Under the pieces are notes generated by a model, which saw only the letters and a list, made by a program, of their open reading frames with translations, searched no databases and was not told the DNA's origin. From assembly GCA_021186555.1 (NCBI GenBank), contig JAJKFL010000007.1, forward strand, positions 3,594,501 through 3,658,500: a stretch of DNA of 64,000 nucleotides. The letters run 5' to 3'. The position numbers and the translations under genes were made by a program. Below, in pieces: positions 15,401 through 23,596 of this stretch. The stretch is from Reticulitermes speratus (Eukaryota > Arthropoda > Insecta > Blattodea > Rhinotermitidae). Numbering within the stretch: the first letter of the stretch is position 1; every line of letters begins with the position of its first letter.

Positions 15401-18400
15401 TTAGTTTACTTAATTTTACAGTTACATAAATTTTCATTTCCTTGATTTTACATTTTCCTTGACTTTACATTCTTTTTAAGTGGTCTCTTCAGAAATGTAA
15501 AATCCAGGTTCAACTTTATGGTATTTGTTGTATTTGATCTTTACCTTTACCATGACTGAAAAATGATCAGAATCCAGATTACTGCTTCCACATGTATGTG
15601 GTGACAGTGTTGTATAGACAGGAACCAACTGCACAGTTCTTTAAGCCATGTATGTTTGTGGATGTCCTTGCAATAGAAAAAGGAGTCTGTCACAATACAG
15701 CTAAATTTTTCAGTTTCCCCACTTTCATTGAAAATATTTTCATCATGTGCCGGGAATGATTCTACTGGTTGCTTCCCCACATGTGCACTTGTATCACCCT
15801 GCAGTGTATGGGGTATTCAGGAATCATAGTTTGTGTACTAACCACAAAGATCTTGGAAGTGTTTGTATACTAACATGGCATTACTGTAAAATCCTACATG
15901 CAGCGTACATTTTTATTTTTATCATAGGAAAAATCGAAAGCACTTAGACAGACTGAGGGTGGATGGCCAGCACCTGCTGGAGACAATTCAGAAACTGAAG
16001 GCAGATATAAAAGAGTGTATGTTGAGGAAGTTTGGTGAAGAAATTGATCTTGATGAGATGGAAGAGTCAGTACTTAGGAGACTTGTCGCTGAAGAGAAAT
16101 CTCCTGTGAAAGATCTAATAAAGGCATATGAGAGGAGGATACATGACATGCAAGTAAGTGCACACTGGGAACATCAAATATTTATTGTTAAACATTCTCT
16201 TGGCAGACTGCTTGACTATGTCTATTCAATATACGTATCTCAGGTAAATGAACTAATTGAAAATATAGTTCCAGAACTGGGTGCTGAGAAGAATATTTCT
16301 ACCTACGAGGAGAAAGTAACGTGAGGATGAAATGCACAATTTGGAGTTGCACAACTGTTACTCCACCAAAACATCAGGATGGGGGGAGAGGGTGCGAGTT
16401 TTAAGCATGAAACATGCATGGAAGGAAAACAAATGCATAAAGAACATTGGTTAAAAAAATCTGAAGGAAAGATAGCACTTAAAACAACTAGGCATATAGA
16501 TGAGGACAATATAAAAATGTATCATAAAAAAAAATACTGTGGGAGGGTGTAGATGGATTAATTTGGTTCAAGATAAGAACCAGCTGCAAACACAGTAATG
16601 AACTTTCAGGTGCCACGGCTAGCTGAATGATTAGTAGCTTAAATTCAAAGACTCTGTACCATGTAATTTGCTAATTATTTGAAAATAAATCCCATACACA
16701 GTATTTAGTGCACTAAGACGAAGTATAATGACTAGGCTGTTGACTGGACATCTAAGGAATCGTTTCCCAGCAGAGACAAGAGATTTTCTTTTCACCAAAG
16801 AGATCAGACTGGCTCTGGTGTCCACTTAGTCTCCTATTGAATGGGTACCAGGGGCTCTTTGCCTGGTAGTAAAGTGGTAAGGATGTGTGATTGAACACTC
16901 AGCTCTATCTAGTGTCAAGGTTAATATGAGTCAAGCTATACTTACACCCACCATATGCCTTCATGGTATGTACAGGCACAATCTGACCTATGTATCACTG
17001 CCAGCTACTACTGACTGAGCTACATGAGATCATTAAGACCTGCTAGAGACAGCTGTGCTAATCTGCATCAATAATGTACTTTATTTGATTTCTGGGAAAC
17101 TTCTATCCATGTTGAGATCAATTTGTTGCAATTTGTGAAGTGTTTGAAGCTACAAATATATAAGCTTTGAGCTTGTCCAGGTAGTGAGTATTATGAGTAC
17201 AGTACTTTGGGATGTGACATCATGTAGTTTGGTAGGTAGGCACCAATATTTTGGAGAAACCTGCTGCCTCCAGTTTCCAGGAAAGTAAACTGTAGGCACC
17301 ACGTGCCTCCAACATTTTTATACCCCTACTAGACAACATGACGTCACATACCACAAGGCCATACTCTTAGTTAAAACCTTTACTTTCAGATTTTAAGCCC
17401 ATATGACAAGACTTATTCATATGTCTTAATTTCCTCCTTGTTTTACTTCTTTAGGAGAAACTTCATAAAAAGCAAGAAAATCTTTCTAGGTATATGCAAG
17501 AAAATACAGAGAAGTTACATTTGCTGACACTCCTGGAAGAAGAGACGCATCATTTTGAGAAGTTACAAAAACTTCAAACATTCAAACTGGTAAGTTCATA
17601 CAGCAAATTCAGTTGTTGTAATATTATATTCTATGTTGTAGATGCCTTATGTGTAAGGTAATTAACCTTTACCTGCAAAAATGGATAATTCTGTCCACAA
17701 TTATATGCAGGTATGGATGCCAAAATGGACAGTTTTGTCCGTATGTAGATATACAGTATTTCTTAGGTACATGTAATGAGACTTTTCACGTGGAACTGAT
17801 TACTGCAACATCAGCTGCTGTGCAATTCATATTGTTCACACTATGTAATGTAGGACTCATGAGACTGACCACTTATTTCAAATTAACCAACTTTGATTTA
17901 ACAAGGTTTTATTGCATACAGTTGTACCTTCAGCTATTCAAAATATCTCTTGAGCAGAAAAAGTTTTAATGCCTCACCATGCACGTAGTTTAACATGGTT
18001 TGGCCTGTTAAAACGCTGCAACATCTTCAGTCAACAGACTTCTACGCTGTTGAAAGATTAATTCAAAGAACTGAATATAACATAAGGATAAAATTTACCT
18101 AATATTAATAATTATCCTCAAGAAATCCAGAAGCTTATGGAGCTAGCACCCATCAATCACTGGCAATTTCTGTAATACTCCATCCATCAGATGTGCCACA
18201 TTAGCAAAAGACAACTTTCTTGCTGCATCTGAAATAGTCTGCAATGGATGTGCCATAGGGATGACTCAGCCTGAAAAGCAAAGTAAATTCAGGCTTAATT
18301 TATGTCCCTCAATTGCGTCAAAATTTCCTGCGCACATTTATTAACATACCCACCTGAAGTCAGAATTCAGTACAGAAGAGATAAGCAGCAAAAGTGAATA

Positions 18401-21388
18401 CATAGGTGGATTACAAGGCTTCCCATTCTCAACACCAAAGTACAGGAATCTCCCTATTTGTTAACAATCCTTGGATCCCCTCAAACTTCTTAAAACACAA
18501 GTCCAATTCAGAAGTGAGCTCACCCGGATGTCCAGGTGACTGAATGGGGACCTGGTCCAATACTCTAGCATCCAGGTATCCATAAAATGTTTCAACATTC
18601 ATGTGTGCTTTAGTGGCATGAGTTGCCAACTCATACTCCAACATATCCTTGACTAAATAATCTGGAGTCATTCACAAGCACAATTCAAACGCCCTATAAA
18701 TTGTAGTGAGGAGAAATGTTAAAATATAATCACATCAGAAAACACATACATAAACCCACAGACGAGTAGAGTAATTGACCCAAATTACTGCACAGCAACC
18801 AAGGAAATCACATAACAAACCCTATTCGTGAAATGAGTCCACTTCCAACAACCCTCTGCTACCATTATTAACCATGTAATAAACAAGTGACCCTATTTAC
18901 AAGTGTACTCCATTAACTATAAAAGTCTTATACACACAACACAACAATAATGAAGCCACAAGACACAACAATACATTTACAATTCTTAGAAGGACATAGT
19001 TGTATAATTCCACTCAATGAGCAGTACATTCATTATTGTACAACAATCCAACAGAAGTCCATCAGAGGACACAGCGTCCATCATTGGTAACATCTTACTT
19101 TACTGTTACTCAAAGTCAAACGTCAAAAGTAAAGGTAATGCAATCCCTATACAGGCCTGGACAGGCCCTGAGGGCTCGAGGAGATTGAGGCCCCAAGATT
19201 TTCTAGACAACTGGCACATGAAGGTGACAAAGTTGTCAGCCCTACAAACCACCTGGCTTTACCCTCCAGAAGATACTCCTGGAACTCATTTCTGTTAGTC
19301 GTCGAGTCGACACCAAGGACATATGGCAGCTGGAAGGATTAAATCAATGAGAAAACCCAACAACTCCATCGGGAATCAAACCTTCTAGCTTGTAGTGCAG
19401 TGCCTCAACCAACTGCACCACCACATACACCCAAAGTCAAATGTTATCTATAAGAAATTGTACAACAAGATGGACCTTCACAGAATTGTAAATATCTAAC
19501 ACACATGGTAAATGATGAATCAACATAATACTGTACAATTATCTAACCAATACAATTTCTAAGAGGGAAATTCAAACCATACTTACCCAGAACATGCAGT
19601 CCTGTGTCACTCCAATCTGCCTTGACCAGGTGACTGTGAGTACTGGCTCCTACTTAGTCACACATCAGAATGAATTATTCTAGCACCACAGCAACTAGCC
19701 TGCTGTAAGGATAGTATAGAGGGAAGGAAGGATACACCAGAGTGGCCCAATGACAGCAGTCAAATCAGGAGAGGCAATGTACAGCTCAGTCTCTTCTCTT
19801 GATGCTTTCCCACCAAAATATTATATGCATTTATCATCTTCCTCACATCATACCCATGCAACCTTCCTTGATTTAATCACTGTCATAGTATTAGGTACAG
19901 GCAAAGTAGTCCCTGTGCTTAATCATTTGGTGCCAAAAGTTGACTACAGTCAAAGTGTATTGTGATGTTGAGAAAACCAAATGTTGACTACAGTTGTTGC
20001 CACGAACATGAAAAGTAGTGGCGGCCATTTCATTTGAGGGCCTTTTGCACAGTGCATTGGGCACTTAAATCTGGCACCAAAGGGTTAATTAAGCATTATA
20101 CCATGAAGACAATCAGGGCTGTGCAGGTACAGCTCAATGCATTCTTAACCCTAACAATGTACTCTTTTAGGAGGATGCTGCAGATGAGAAAGCACAGGCA
20201 TACATATCTGACATTGAAAAACTAACTGAAATCATGAAAAACCAAGCTCTTGAGATTGAAATATTAAAAAATGAAATAAAAATGCTGAGAATGAAAAGTA
20301 AACCACTGCCACCTATCCTGGGCTCCGCAACAACAGCCATTCCTGAAGAAGGATCGGCACATGAGTCAAGAGAGCCTCTCCTGTCAGTTCCTGAAGAGTT
20401 GTCAGTGGAAGAGGAGGAAGAGGCAGAAGACATGGATCCTACTGGTATACGGGGGATTCTGAAGGAACTTACTCAGTCCATTCTTAAAGAAACTAAATAC
20501 ACTTCTCTTGTACAGCCAGAAGTCAGTGGTGTTGAACAGATTCTAAGTGAAATAATTGATAATTTAAGTTCAACAGAACCATCCACAAATGATATCACCA
20601 CTGTACAGGAAATATTTGATGAATTCAAACAACAGTCTGAATCTACTACAGATCTAGTTTCTAGAACAAGGAGCTTGGTTCATGGTATTATTGGTGCGGT
20701 TACTGCTGCAGCTCCTTCAGCAGTAACATCACATGTACAAAACATAATAGATGATATTATTGATGAGGTACATGATTCCATAGGCACGGAGATGTCTGTA
20801 CACCCAATAGAATACATTCTTAGTGATATTGTTGATAAAATAACATCCAGACAGCCAACTGAAGAGGACTCTGATGGCACTCAAGAAATTCTTCAGAATG
20901 TAGTGCAGCAGCTTCAGTCAAGCCAAGTCATACTTGATCCCATCTCTGCTCTCCAACAGATCATATGTGATGCCATTAACAACCTTCAGGCCACACGACT
21001 ATCTAAAAATGGGAAAGACATTGATGTTAAGAAAGTATTGGATGGTATTATTGACAAGCTGGCAGCAGAAGAATGTACAGACGACATTAGAATAATTATC
21101 AGAGAATTAATAGATGTAATTAGTTACAAGAGACTAAACTTAGCAGAAAGTGATACAACAGAAGATATAATTGATAATGTTGTCAGTGAAATAGAAAATC
21201 GAGGAGGATCTAAGGAAGATATTGCACAAGTAAAGGAAATTCTTCAGAAAGCTGTATCCATTTCTGTATGTGAATATGGCACAGAGATGATTTCTGATGC
21301 TAAAGAAATTTCTGATAGTTCAAAAACTGTTCTAAACACTAGAGATATGAATGACACTCCCTCAGAAACAAAATTTGAGGAAGAATAA
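439..21388 (+). CDS. CFAP44: Cilia- and flagella-associated protein 44, C-terminal 1287 residues (15 exons)
   Basis: Axonemal protein. With CFAP43 it is known to form the tether that anchors inner dynein arm I1/f to the doublet microtubule. Exons read by hand: 439-608, 2307-2525, 3284-3391, 3870-4041, 4403-4591, 5967-6164, 7225-7517, 8288-8531, 9956-10133, 11166-11340, 12048-12186, 12354-12553, 15928-16153, 17455-17589, 20171-21388. They sum to 3864 nt with phase kept throughout, ending in TAA. The product is coiled coil with family landmarks: LPESQR near the start, IGDYKLKSAADYRVPKHLR (exon 5), a serine-rich acidic stretch before GVCPDGWEQDLY (exon 10), KLNETECVVVLKLSQMQ (exon 12), KFGEEIDL (exon 13), and EIEILKNEIKMLR then a PLPP segment, where vertebrate homologues end. 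The N-terminal WD40 half must lie before base 1. Beyond PLPP is an unusual extension of about 350 residues. The least certain splice sites are the 3391 donor and the 7224 acceptor. The paralogue CFAP43 is the alternative, but these motifs fit CFAP44 better. Confidence 0.88.
797..948. repeat. Fold-back repeat (family FB), old copy
   Basis: Inverted arms of the FB family: a left arm starting GTCTTTTGGAATGTGTGAC, a centre with GCTGCCTCC, and a right arm ending CAGAAGAC. The arms are strongly diverged. It lies in the CFAP44 intron between the first two visible exons. Confidence 0.45.
1000..1190 (+). mobile_element. Degenerate LINE 3' coding fragment
   Basis: Reading with interruptions gives pieces like RRFGLTRERK, a His-Asn-Glu-like KKFINL, and WNGWDV-HA. 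These match the tail common in insect non-LTR elements (RRIFGPKR, then HNEELHNLY, then RWAGHVARM). It is heavily decayed and lies in a CFAP44 intron. Confidence 0.5.
1449..1613. repeat. Fold-back repeat (family FB)
   Basis: The left arm holds GGATGTGACTTCATGCTGTC and the right arm GTACATGGTGTCATATCC, roughly complementary and separated by a CTTCATCTTCAG centre. It is in the same CFAP44 intron as the copy at 797. Confidence 0.55.
1855..1910 (-). repeat. SINE-D fragment
   Basis: Contains GGTGACTAACTGCCTAAGCT, the antisense of the family's A-box region (TGGCTTAGGCAGTTAG-like). Only the head remains. Confidence 0.35.
2035..2250 (+). mobile_element. Degenerate LINE 3' coding fragment
   Basis: Broken reading gives LRVFKSRM, RRIFGPKREEVT, then a HNEELHNFYLLPEIV-like stretch and NTYKVL. 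This is the RRIFGPKR...HNEEL tail of a non-LTR retrotransposon, carried over several stops. It lies 57 bases before the CFAP44 exon at 2307. Confidence 0.6.
3121..3212. repeat. Fold-back repeat (family FB), right arm only
   Basis: Contains GATGGAGGCAGCAGGTTCCT followed by a variable spacer and ATCCCAGAAGACCATA, the right arm of the family. It lies just before the CFAP44 exon at 3284. Confidence 0.5.
3461..3629. mobile_element. Possible hAT-like miniature element
   Basis: One end reads ACTCCAACCTTTTTATGGCA. The other end, in reverse complement, reads TCTCCAACTGCGGCC. The CCAACC-TTTT type of end is common in hAT elements. I found no clean 8-bp duplication, so this is tentative. Confidence 0.3.
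4912..5100 (-). repeat. SINE-D copy (tRNA-derived)
   Basis: Antisense to CFAP44. On the minus strand it starts with an A-box-like GCCATGGATGAGGTGATTAG, then a degenerate B-box region, and a body ending in the antisense of ATGGAGCATTGGTGGAATGA. It shares its whole length with the copies at 10863, 32107, 37290 and 45312. Confidence 0.6.
6206..6300. repeat. Fold-back repeat (family FB), left arm
   Basis: Begins CTGCAGTCTTCTAGGACGTG and continues to GACCTGCTGTCTCCATAACTG, the left-arm pattern of the family. It lies just after the CFAP44 exon ending 6164. Confidence 0.5.
6375..6480 (-). mobile_element. LINE tail fragment with WIDLAQDR motif
   Basis: On the minus strand this encodes GWEGMGWIDLAQDRNKWW and VVNMVMNLWVQ. 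This is the well-known C-terminal signature of an abundant arthropod non-LTR reverse transcriptase (DGMDWIDLAQDRDRWRALVN). Only the extreme end survives, in a CFAP44 intron. Confidence 0.75.
7697..7940 (+). repeat. SINE-B copy, old
   Basis: Starts GTGGCACAGTTGGTTGAGG (A-box) with a GGTTTAAGTCC B-box, and ends near a TTTACTTTACCTT tail. It is diverged from the younger copies at 44950 and 60000. A run of about twelve G precedes it. It sits in the intron after the CFAP44 exon ending 7517. Confidence 0.65.
9136..9245. repeat. Fold-back repeat (family FB), right arm
   Basis: Contains GGAGGTAGCAGGTTCCTCCC, AACTACATGGTTTCATATAC and AGAAGACCACAGTC, the standard right arm. Confidence 0.55.
9440..9905 (-). 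mobile_element. 5'-truncated LINE: reverse transcriptase C-terminal open frame
   Basis: An uninterrupted minus-strand frame of 151 codons reads GIALCGAETWTLRKVDRKYL, then FEMWCWRRMEKISWTDLVRN, ANWIGNILCRNCILKHVIEG, GRRGRRRRQLPDDLKEK and ends YRPVVRQTTE. This is the region after the reverse transcriptase domain in an abundant insect non-LTR element. The catalytic YADD part is missing, as expected from 5' truncation on insertion. The 3' flank holds ATGAATGATAAA-like short repeats. The intact frame suggests a fairly recent insertion, antisense in the CFAP44 intron just before the exon at 9956. Confidence 0.85.
10863..11025 (-). repeat. SINE-D copy
   Basis: Plus-strand reading ATGGAGCATTGGTGGAAACA, then CACTGCCACTTTGTCCAACA, then GAGAGACTGGTGACTGCC, collinear with the 4912 copy. 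It lies in the intron before the CFAP44 exon at 11166. Confidence 0.6.
11734..11775. repeat. Perfect 14-bp hairpin in an intron
   Basis: CAATTTCTTGGGCC and GGCCCAAGAAATTG are exact reverse complements separated by 14 A/T-rich bases. It is followed by a short (AT) run. No known RNA family recognised. Confidence 0.6.
12690..12895. repeat. Fold-back repeat (family FB), near-complete copy
   Basis: The left arm (CTTCTGACATACGATGCCAT...) and the right arm (ATTACATGGCATTACATCCA) flank a centre with GCTGCCTCCATCTTCAG. It has more internal copies of the TTCCTC-AAAATATT motif than its relatives. Confidence 0.5.
13030..13145 (-). mobile_element. LINE tail fragment
   Basis: The antisense of a GGTTAATTACCATACACAAC ... 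TATCCTGAGCCCGACACAT stretch lines up with the WIDLAQDR tail fragment at 6375. It is short and decayed. Confidence 0.5.
13146..15927. other. Remainder of the large CFAP44 intron
   Basis: Between the LINE fragment and the exon at 15928 I see no gene. A run of 16 G lies at 14014-14029, and AT-rich stretches with a short (AT) run lie near 14720. Open frames here are short and have no recognisable family. Confidence 0.5.
16770..16995 (+). repeat. SINE-A copy, old
   Basis: Shows the family's central GGGTACCAGGGGCTCTTTGC and AGTAAAGTGG, then CAGCTCTATCTAGTGTCAAG and CCTTCATGGTATGTACAGGC. The tRNA head is lost or unrecognisable. CFAP44 intron. Confidence 0.6.
17190..17375. repeat. Fold-back repeat (family FB), both arms
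   Basis: The left arm has GGGATGTGACATCATGTAGT and TTTGGTAGGTAGGCACCAAT, the centre CTGCCTCCAGTTTCC, and the right arm ACATGACGTCACATACCA and CACAAGGCCATACT. It is one of the clearest copies and defines the family. Confidence 0.6.
17590..19129. other. CFAP44 intron without recognisable elements
   Basis: A TTAACCTTTACCTGC end near 17660 resembles a piggyBac-type terminus, but I could not find its partner. Nothing else is identifiable before the SINE at 19130. Confidence 0.35.
19130..19435 (-). repeat. SINE-B copy
   Basis: Antisense copy: GGTAATGCAATCCCTATACA, GGCCTGGACAGGCCCTGAGG, TTTCTAGACAACTGGCACAT, ending in the antisense tRNA head (GGGAATCAAACCTTCTAGCT, then CTCAACCAACTGCACCACC). Full length, in the last CFAP44 intron. 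Confidence 0.8.
19919..20088. mobile_element. PiggyBac-like miniature element with TTAA ends
   Basis: TTAA followed by TCATTTGGTGCCA at the left, and TGGCACCAAAGGG followed by TTAA at the right. The 13-bp ends are inverted with two mismatches. TTAA duplication and CCC-type ends are the piggyBac hallmark. It is 170 bp with no coding capacity and lies about 80 bases before the last CFAP44 exon. Confidence 0.6.
20447..21265 (+). other. Degenerate 24-residue tandem repeat domain in the CFAP44 C-terminal extension
   Basis: Inside the last CFAP44 exon, after an acidic linker (SVEEEEEAED), a hydrophobic core of the type hxxIIxxIIDxI recurs about twelve times. Examples are VEQILSEIIDNL, VQNIIDDIIDEV, IEYILSDIVDKI, TQEILQNVVQQL, LQQIICDAINNL, VKKVLDGIIDKL, IRIIIRELIDVI and TEDIIDNVVSEI. 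Counting from the ATG at 20234, cores start near residues 72, 100, 124, 149, 168, 192, 216, 240, 265, 285, 309 and 333, so the usual step is 24 residues. Linkers are rich in S, T, E and D. Each unit looks like an amphipathic helix followed by a polar loop. I recognise no named domain, and I recall no counterpart in vertebrate CFAP44. The function is unknown; a helical scaffold or docking surface is only a guess. Confidence 0.7.
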
Positions 21389-21491
21389 ACAAGTTCACGA
21401 ATACAGAGAGAGTGTGAATGTACAAAACAATTTTGTTGAAACAAAATGACATTAATGAACCATGTACCCTTTCATGGGTAAAAGACTAAAG

Positions 21492-21497
21492 AATAAA
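21492..21497 (+). promoter_or_regulatory. Polyadenylation signal for CFAP44
   Basis: A canonical AATAAA lies 104 bases after the CFAP44 stop codon, with no better candidate before the SINE that starts at about 21578. This suggests a short 3' UTR. The cleavage site itself cannot be read from sequence alone. Confidence 0.6.
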
Positions 21498-21577
21498 TAC
21501 TGCAATATATGTATATATATATGGTTACATAAAAGCAGAAGAAATGAGACGCAGAGATTTATAAGCGTTTATTATAG

Positions 21578-21762
21578 GTAAAGATAAAGTTCACCCTAGA
21601 ACAGGCCATGAAGGCCCAGAGGGGGAGTAGAGGTATAGCTCCCTTCTTTCTTTAACTTTGGCGCTAGAAGGGGGTGGGTGGTCAACACCACGCCCTGGCT
21701 GTTTTACCCCCAGAAAACAGACCCAGTACCCCTTGTACAGGAGGCTGGGTGGTCCCCAGGAC
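21578..21762 (-). repeat. SINE-A copy lacking its tRNA head
   Basis: GGTAAAGATAAAGTTCACCC, AGAACAGGCCATGAAGGCCC, GGCGCTAGAAGGGGGTGGGT and ACCCAGTACCCCTTGTACAG are the antisense body of family A. It ends before the tRNA part. It lies in the CFAP44-TBP spacer, just past the CFAP44 poly(A) signal. Confidence 0.75.
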
Positions 21763-23596
21763 TGGTATGTTTATTATAGGACAGTTTTCAATAATCGTCT
21801 TATGAGGACTAGGTATACAGACACTACCTGACTTACACAATGTCAAGCTGTGCAGTTTAAGACTTCCACAATTACAAAAAATAAAACAATTTAAACAATA
21901 ACATTTTTCAAACACAAACAGAATTTTTCCTTGCGGGAATGAAAGTGCAATGAGACAAAGGTGGAGGAAGAATACTGCTGGGTTATAACACAAGCTGCGT
22001 GAAAATCGTGCTGTGGCCAATCAGGTTCCAGTGTGTTGGAGTTTGTATTTAAACTGGACTCCCTTCTCTGTGCCTACACAGATGACCATATGTATACTCC
22101 ATTAAGACTTGCACTGGACCTTCCAGACCACAGCTACTGTGTAAGTCAGGGAAAGTGTGTACATTGGTTCTTCTTCAGGATAAACCACAGTGTACTGTAT
22201 TTACAGTATGAAAATGCTTTTACTTAAAAAAACTGAGAAAATAAAGATGAATACATAAAACACTCCCTTACAATTCATTGTGATATTGACCATGTAAGTA
22301 GTGAAACTGTGTAGTGCACTTCTTAAGGTATTGCTCAGTCTGATGTACTGAAATTTGCAATACATTTCTTATATTTGTAAATTATTTTACTTATTCTGTC
22401 ACAGAAAGTATTACAAACTTTATTGTATTTTAATTTACTTAAAATTTATAATGAACAGAATTACTTCTTGTAAGCTGGCTTCTTGTATTAATCTGTACTC
22501 ACCAAATACATAAAGTGTCAAACGCAAAATATAATTTACAATCAAACTGCTGGTAATGAAGTTTACATTACTTGTAAGGTAAAAAAATAATATATCTACT
22601 GATTAAATGTAATTTCATTATATGACAAGGAAGGCATAAATTTGTTTTACAAAGATTGATCGCTTCAATTTACAATTATGTACACATTAGATATACCATA
22701 CTAGCTTAATATTTAAATCACCTGTACCTCTGTGACGCCTGAGAGCTACCTACTAATAGTACCTTAATTTAGAATAATTACGCTTCACACTTTTTTTTTT
22801 ATCTAATTGCTGCTGTAAAAAACAAGTCAAATTTGTGTCACAACCAAAATACCAAGTGCAAGGTTTGTGTGAGACATGGAATTATCACTGTGATTCCTTC
22901 ACCTTATTAATCCATTTTGTCCTCTTGGAAGCTTTCCAACATCATAACTTTCCTATAAAGTTCCACTGTCAGAAGCAATCCACCACCAACTTACAAATTA
23001 TAATTGTATGCCACGTGTTACTGCTCTTTGCATTTGACATTTCTACTAGCATATTACATATAGTAATAACAGATGGCATTAGTCAGATATATTAAAATTT
23101 TTTTATATCTGTAGTTGGCATGAGTAAGATCTGAAACAAAAAAGGGTTAATCCAAACAGAATGTAATTTCAGAGCTAATGACTTGGTGCAATATTGATTC
23201 ACTTGTGCAACCGACCAATTATGTACACCAAGCAAAATGTTCTTGTCGCTCTTCTTATAATTCTTGTAATGGACGAGATGGAGGTGGTGGTGGTAGTGGT
23301 GGCGGTCACAGTCGCGGTGGCAGTAGTAGTAGTAGTATGGTAGTACTGGTAGCAACTGACAGATCTCATTTCACACATGCTTGTGCATTTGATTATTAAT
23401 AAGAAAGTTATTCTCATCTGGTCCCACAAAGTTGAAAAAGCAATTTCAGCCAGTTGTAATATAATTCAGAACAAATCAAGCCATGCAGCTTATGCAGTTG
23501 TCAGTAATCATGAATCAGTTTGTGGTTTCAGCAAAAACAATCCTGTCTATTAACACTTTTCTGGTGGGAAGTATAACAGAAATGAAGCAGCACCAT
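21763..23596. other. Convergent spacer between CFAP44 and TBP
   Basis: AT-rich, presumably including the TBP 3' UTR near 23596. It contains a short purine-rich GGTGGT/AGTAGT tract at 23277-23345. No gene recognised. Confidence 0.5.

Noticed and set aside
23178-23429. Gly/Ser-rich and Thr-rich open frames on opposite strands
   Set aside because: They come from a GGTGGT/AGTAGT tract in the CFAP44-TBP spacer; no start context or homology.
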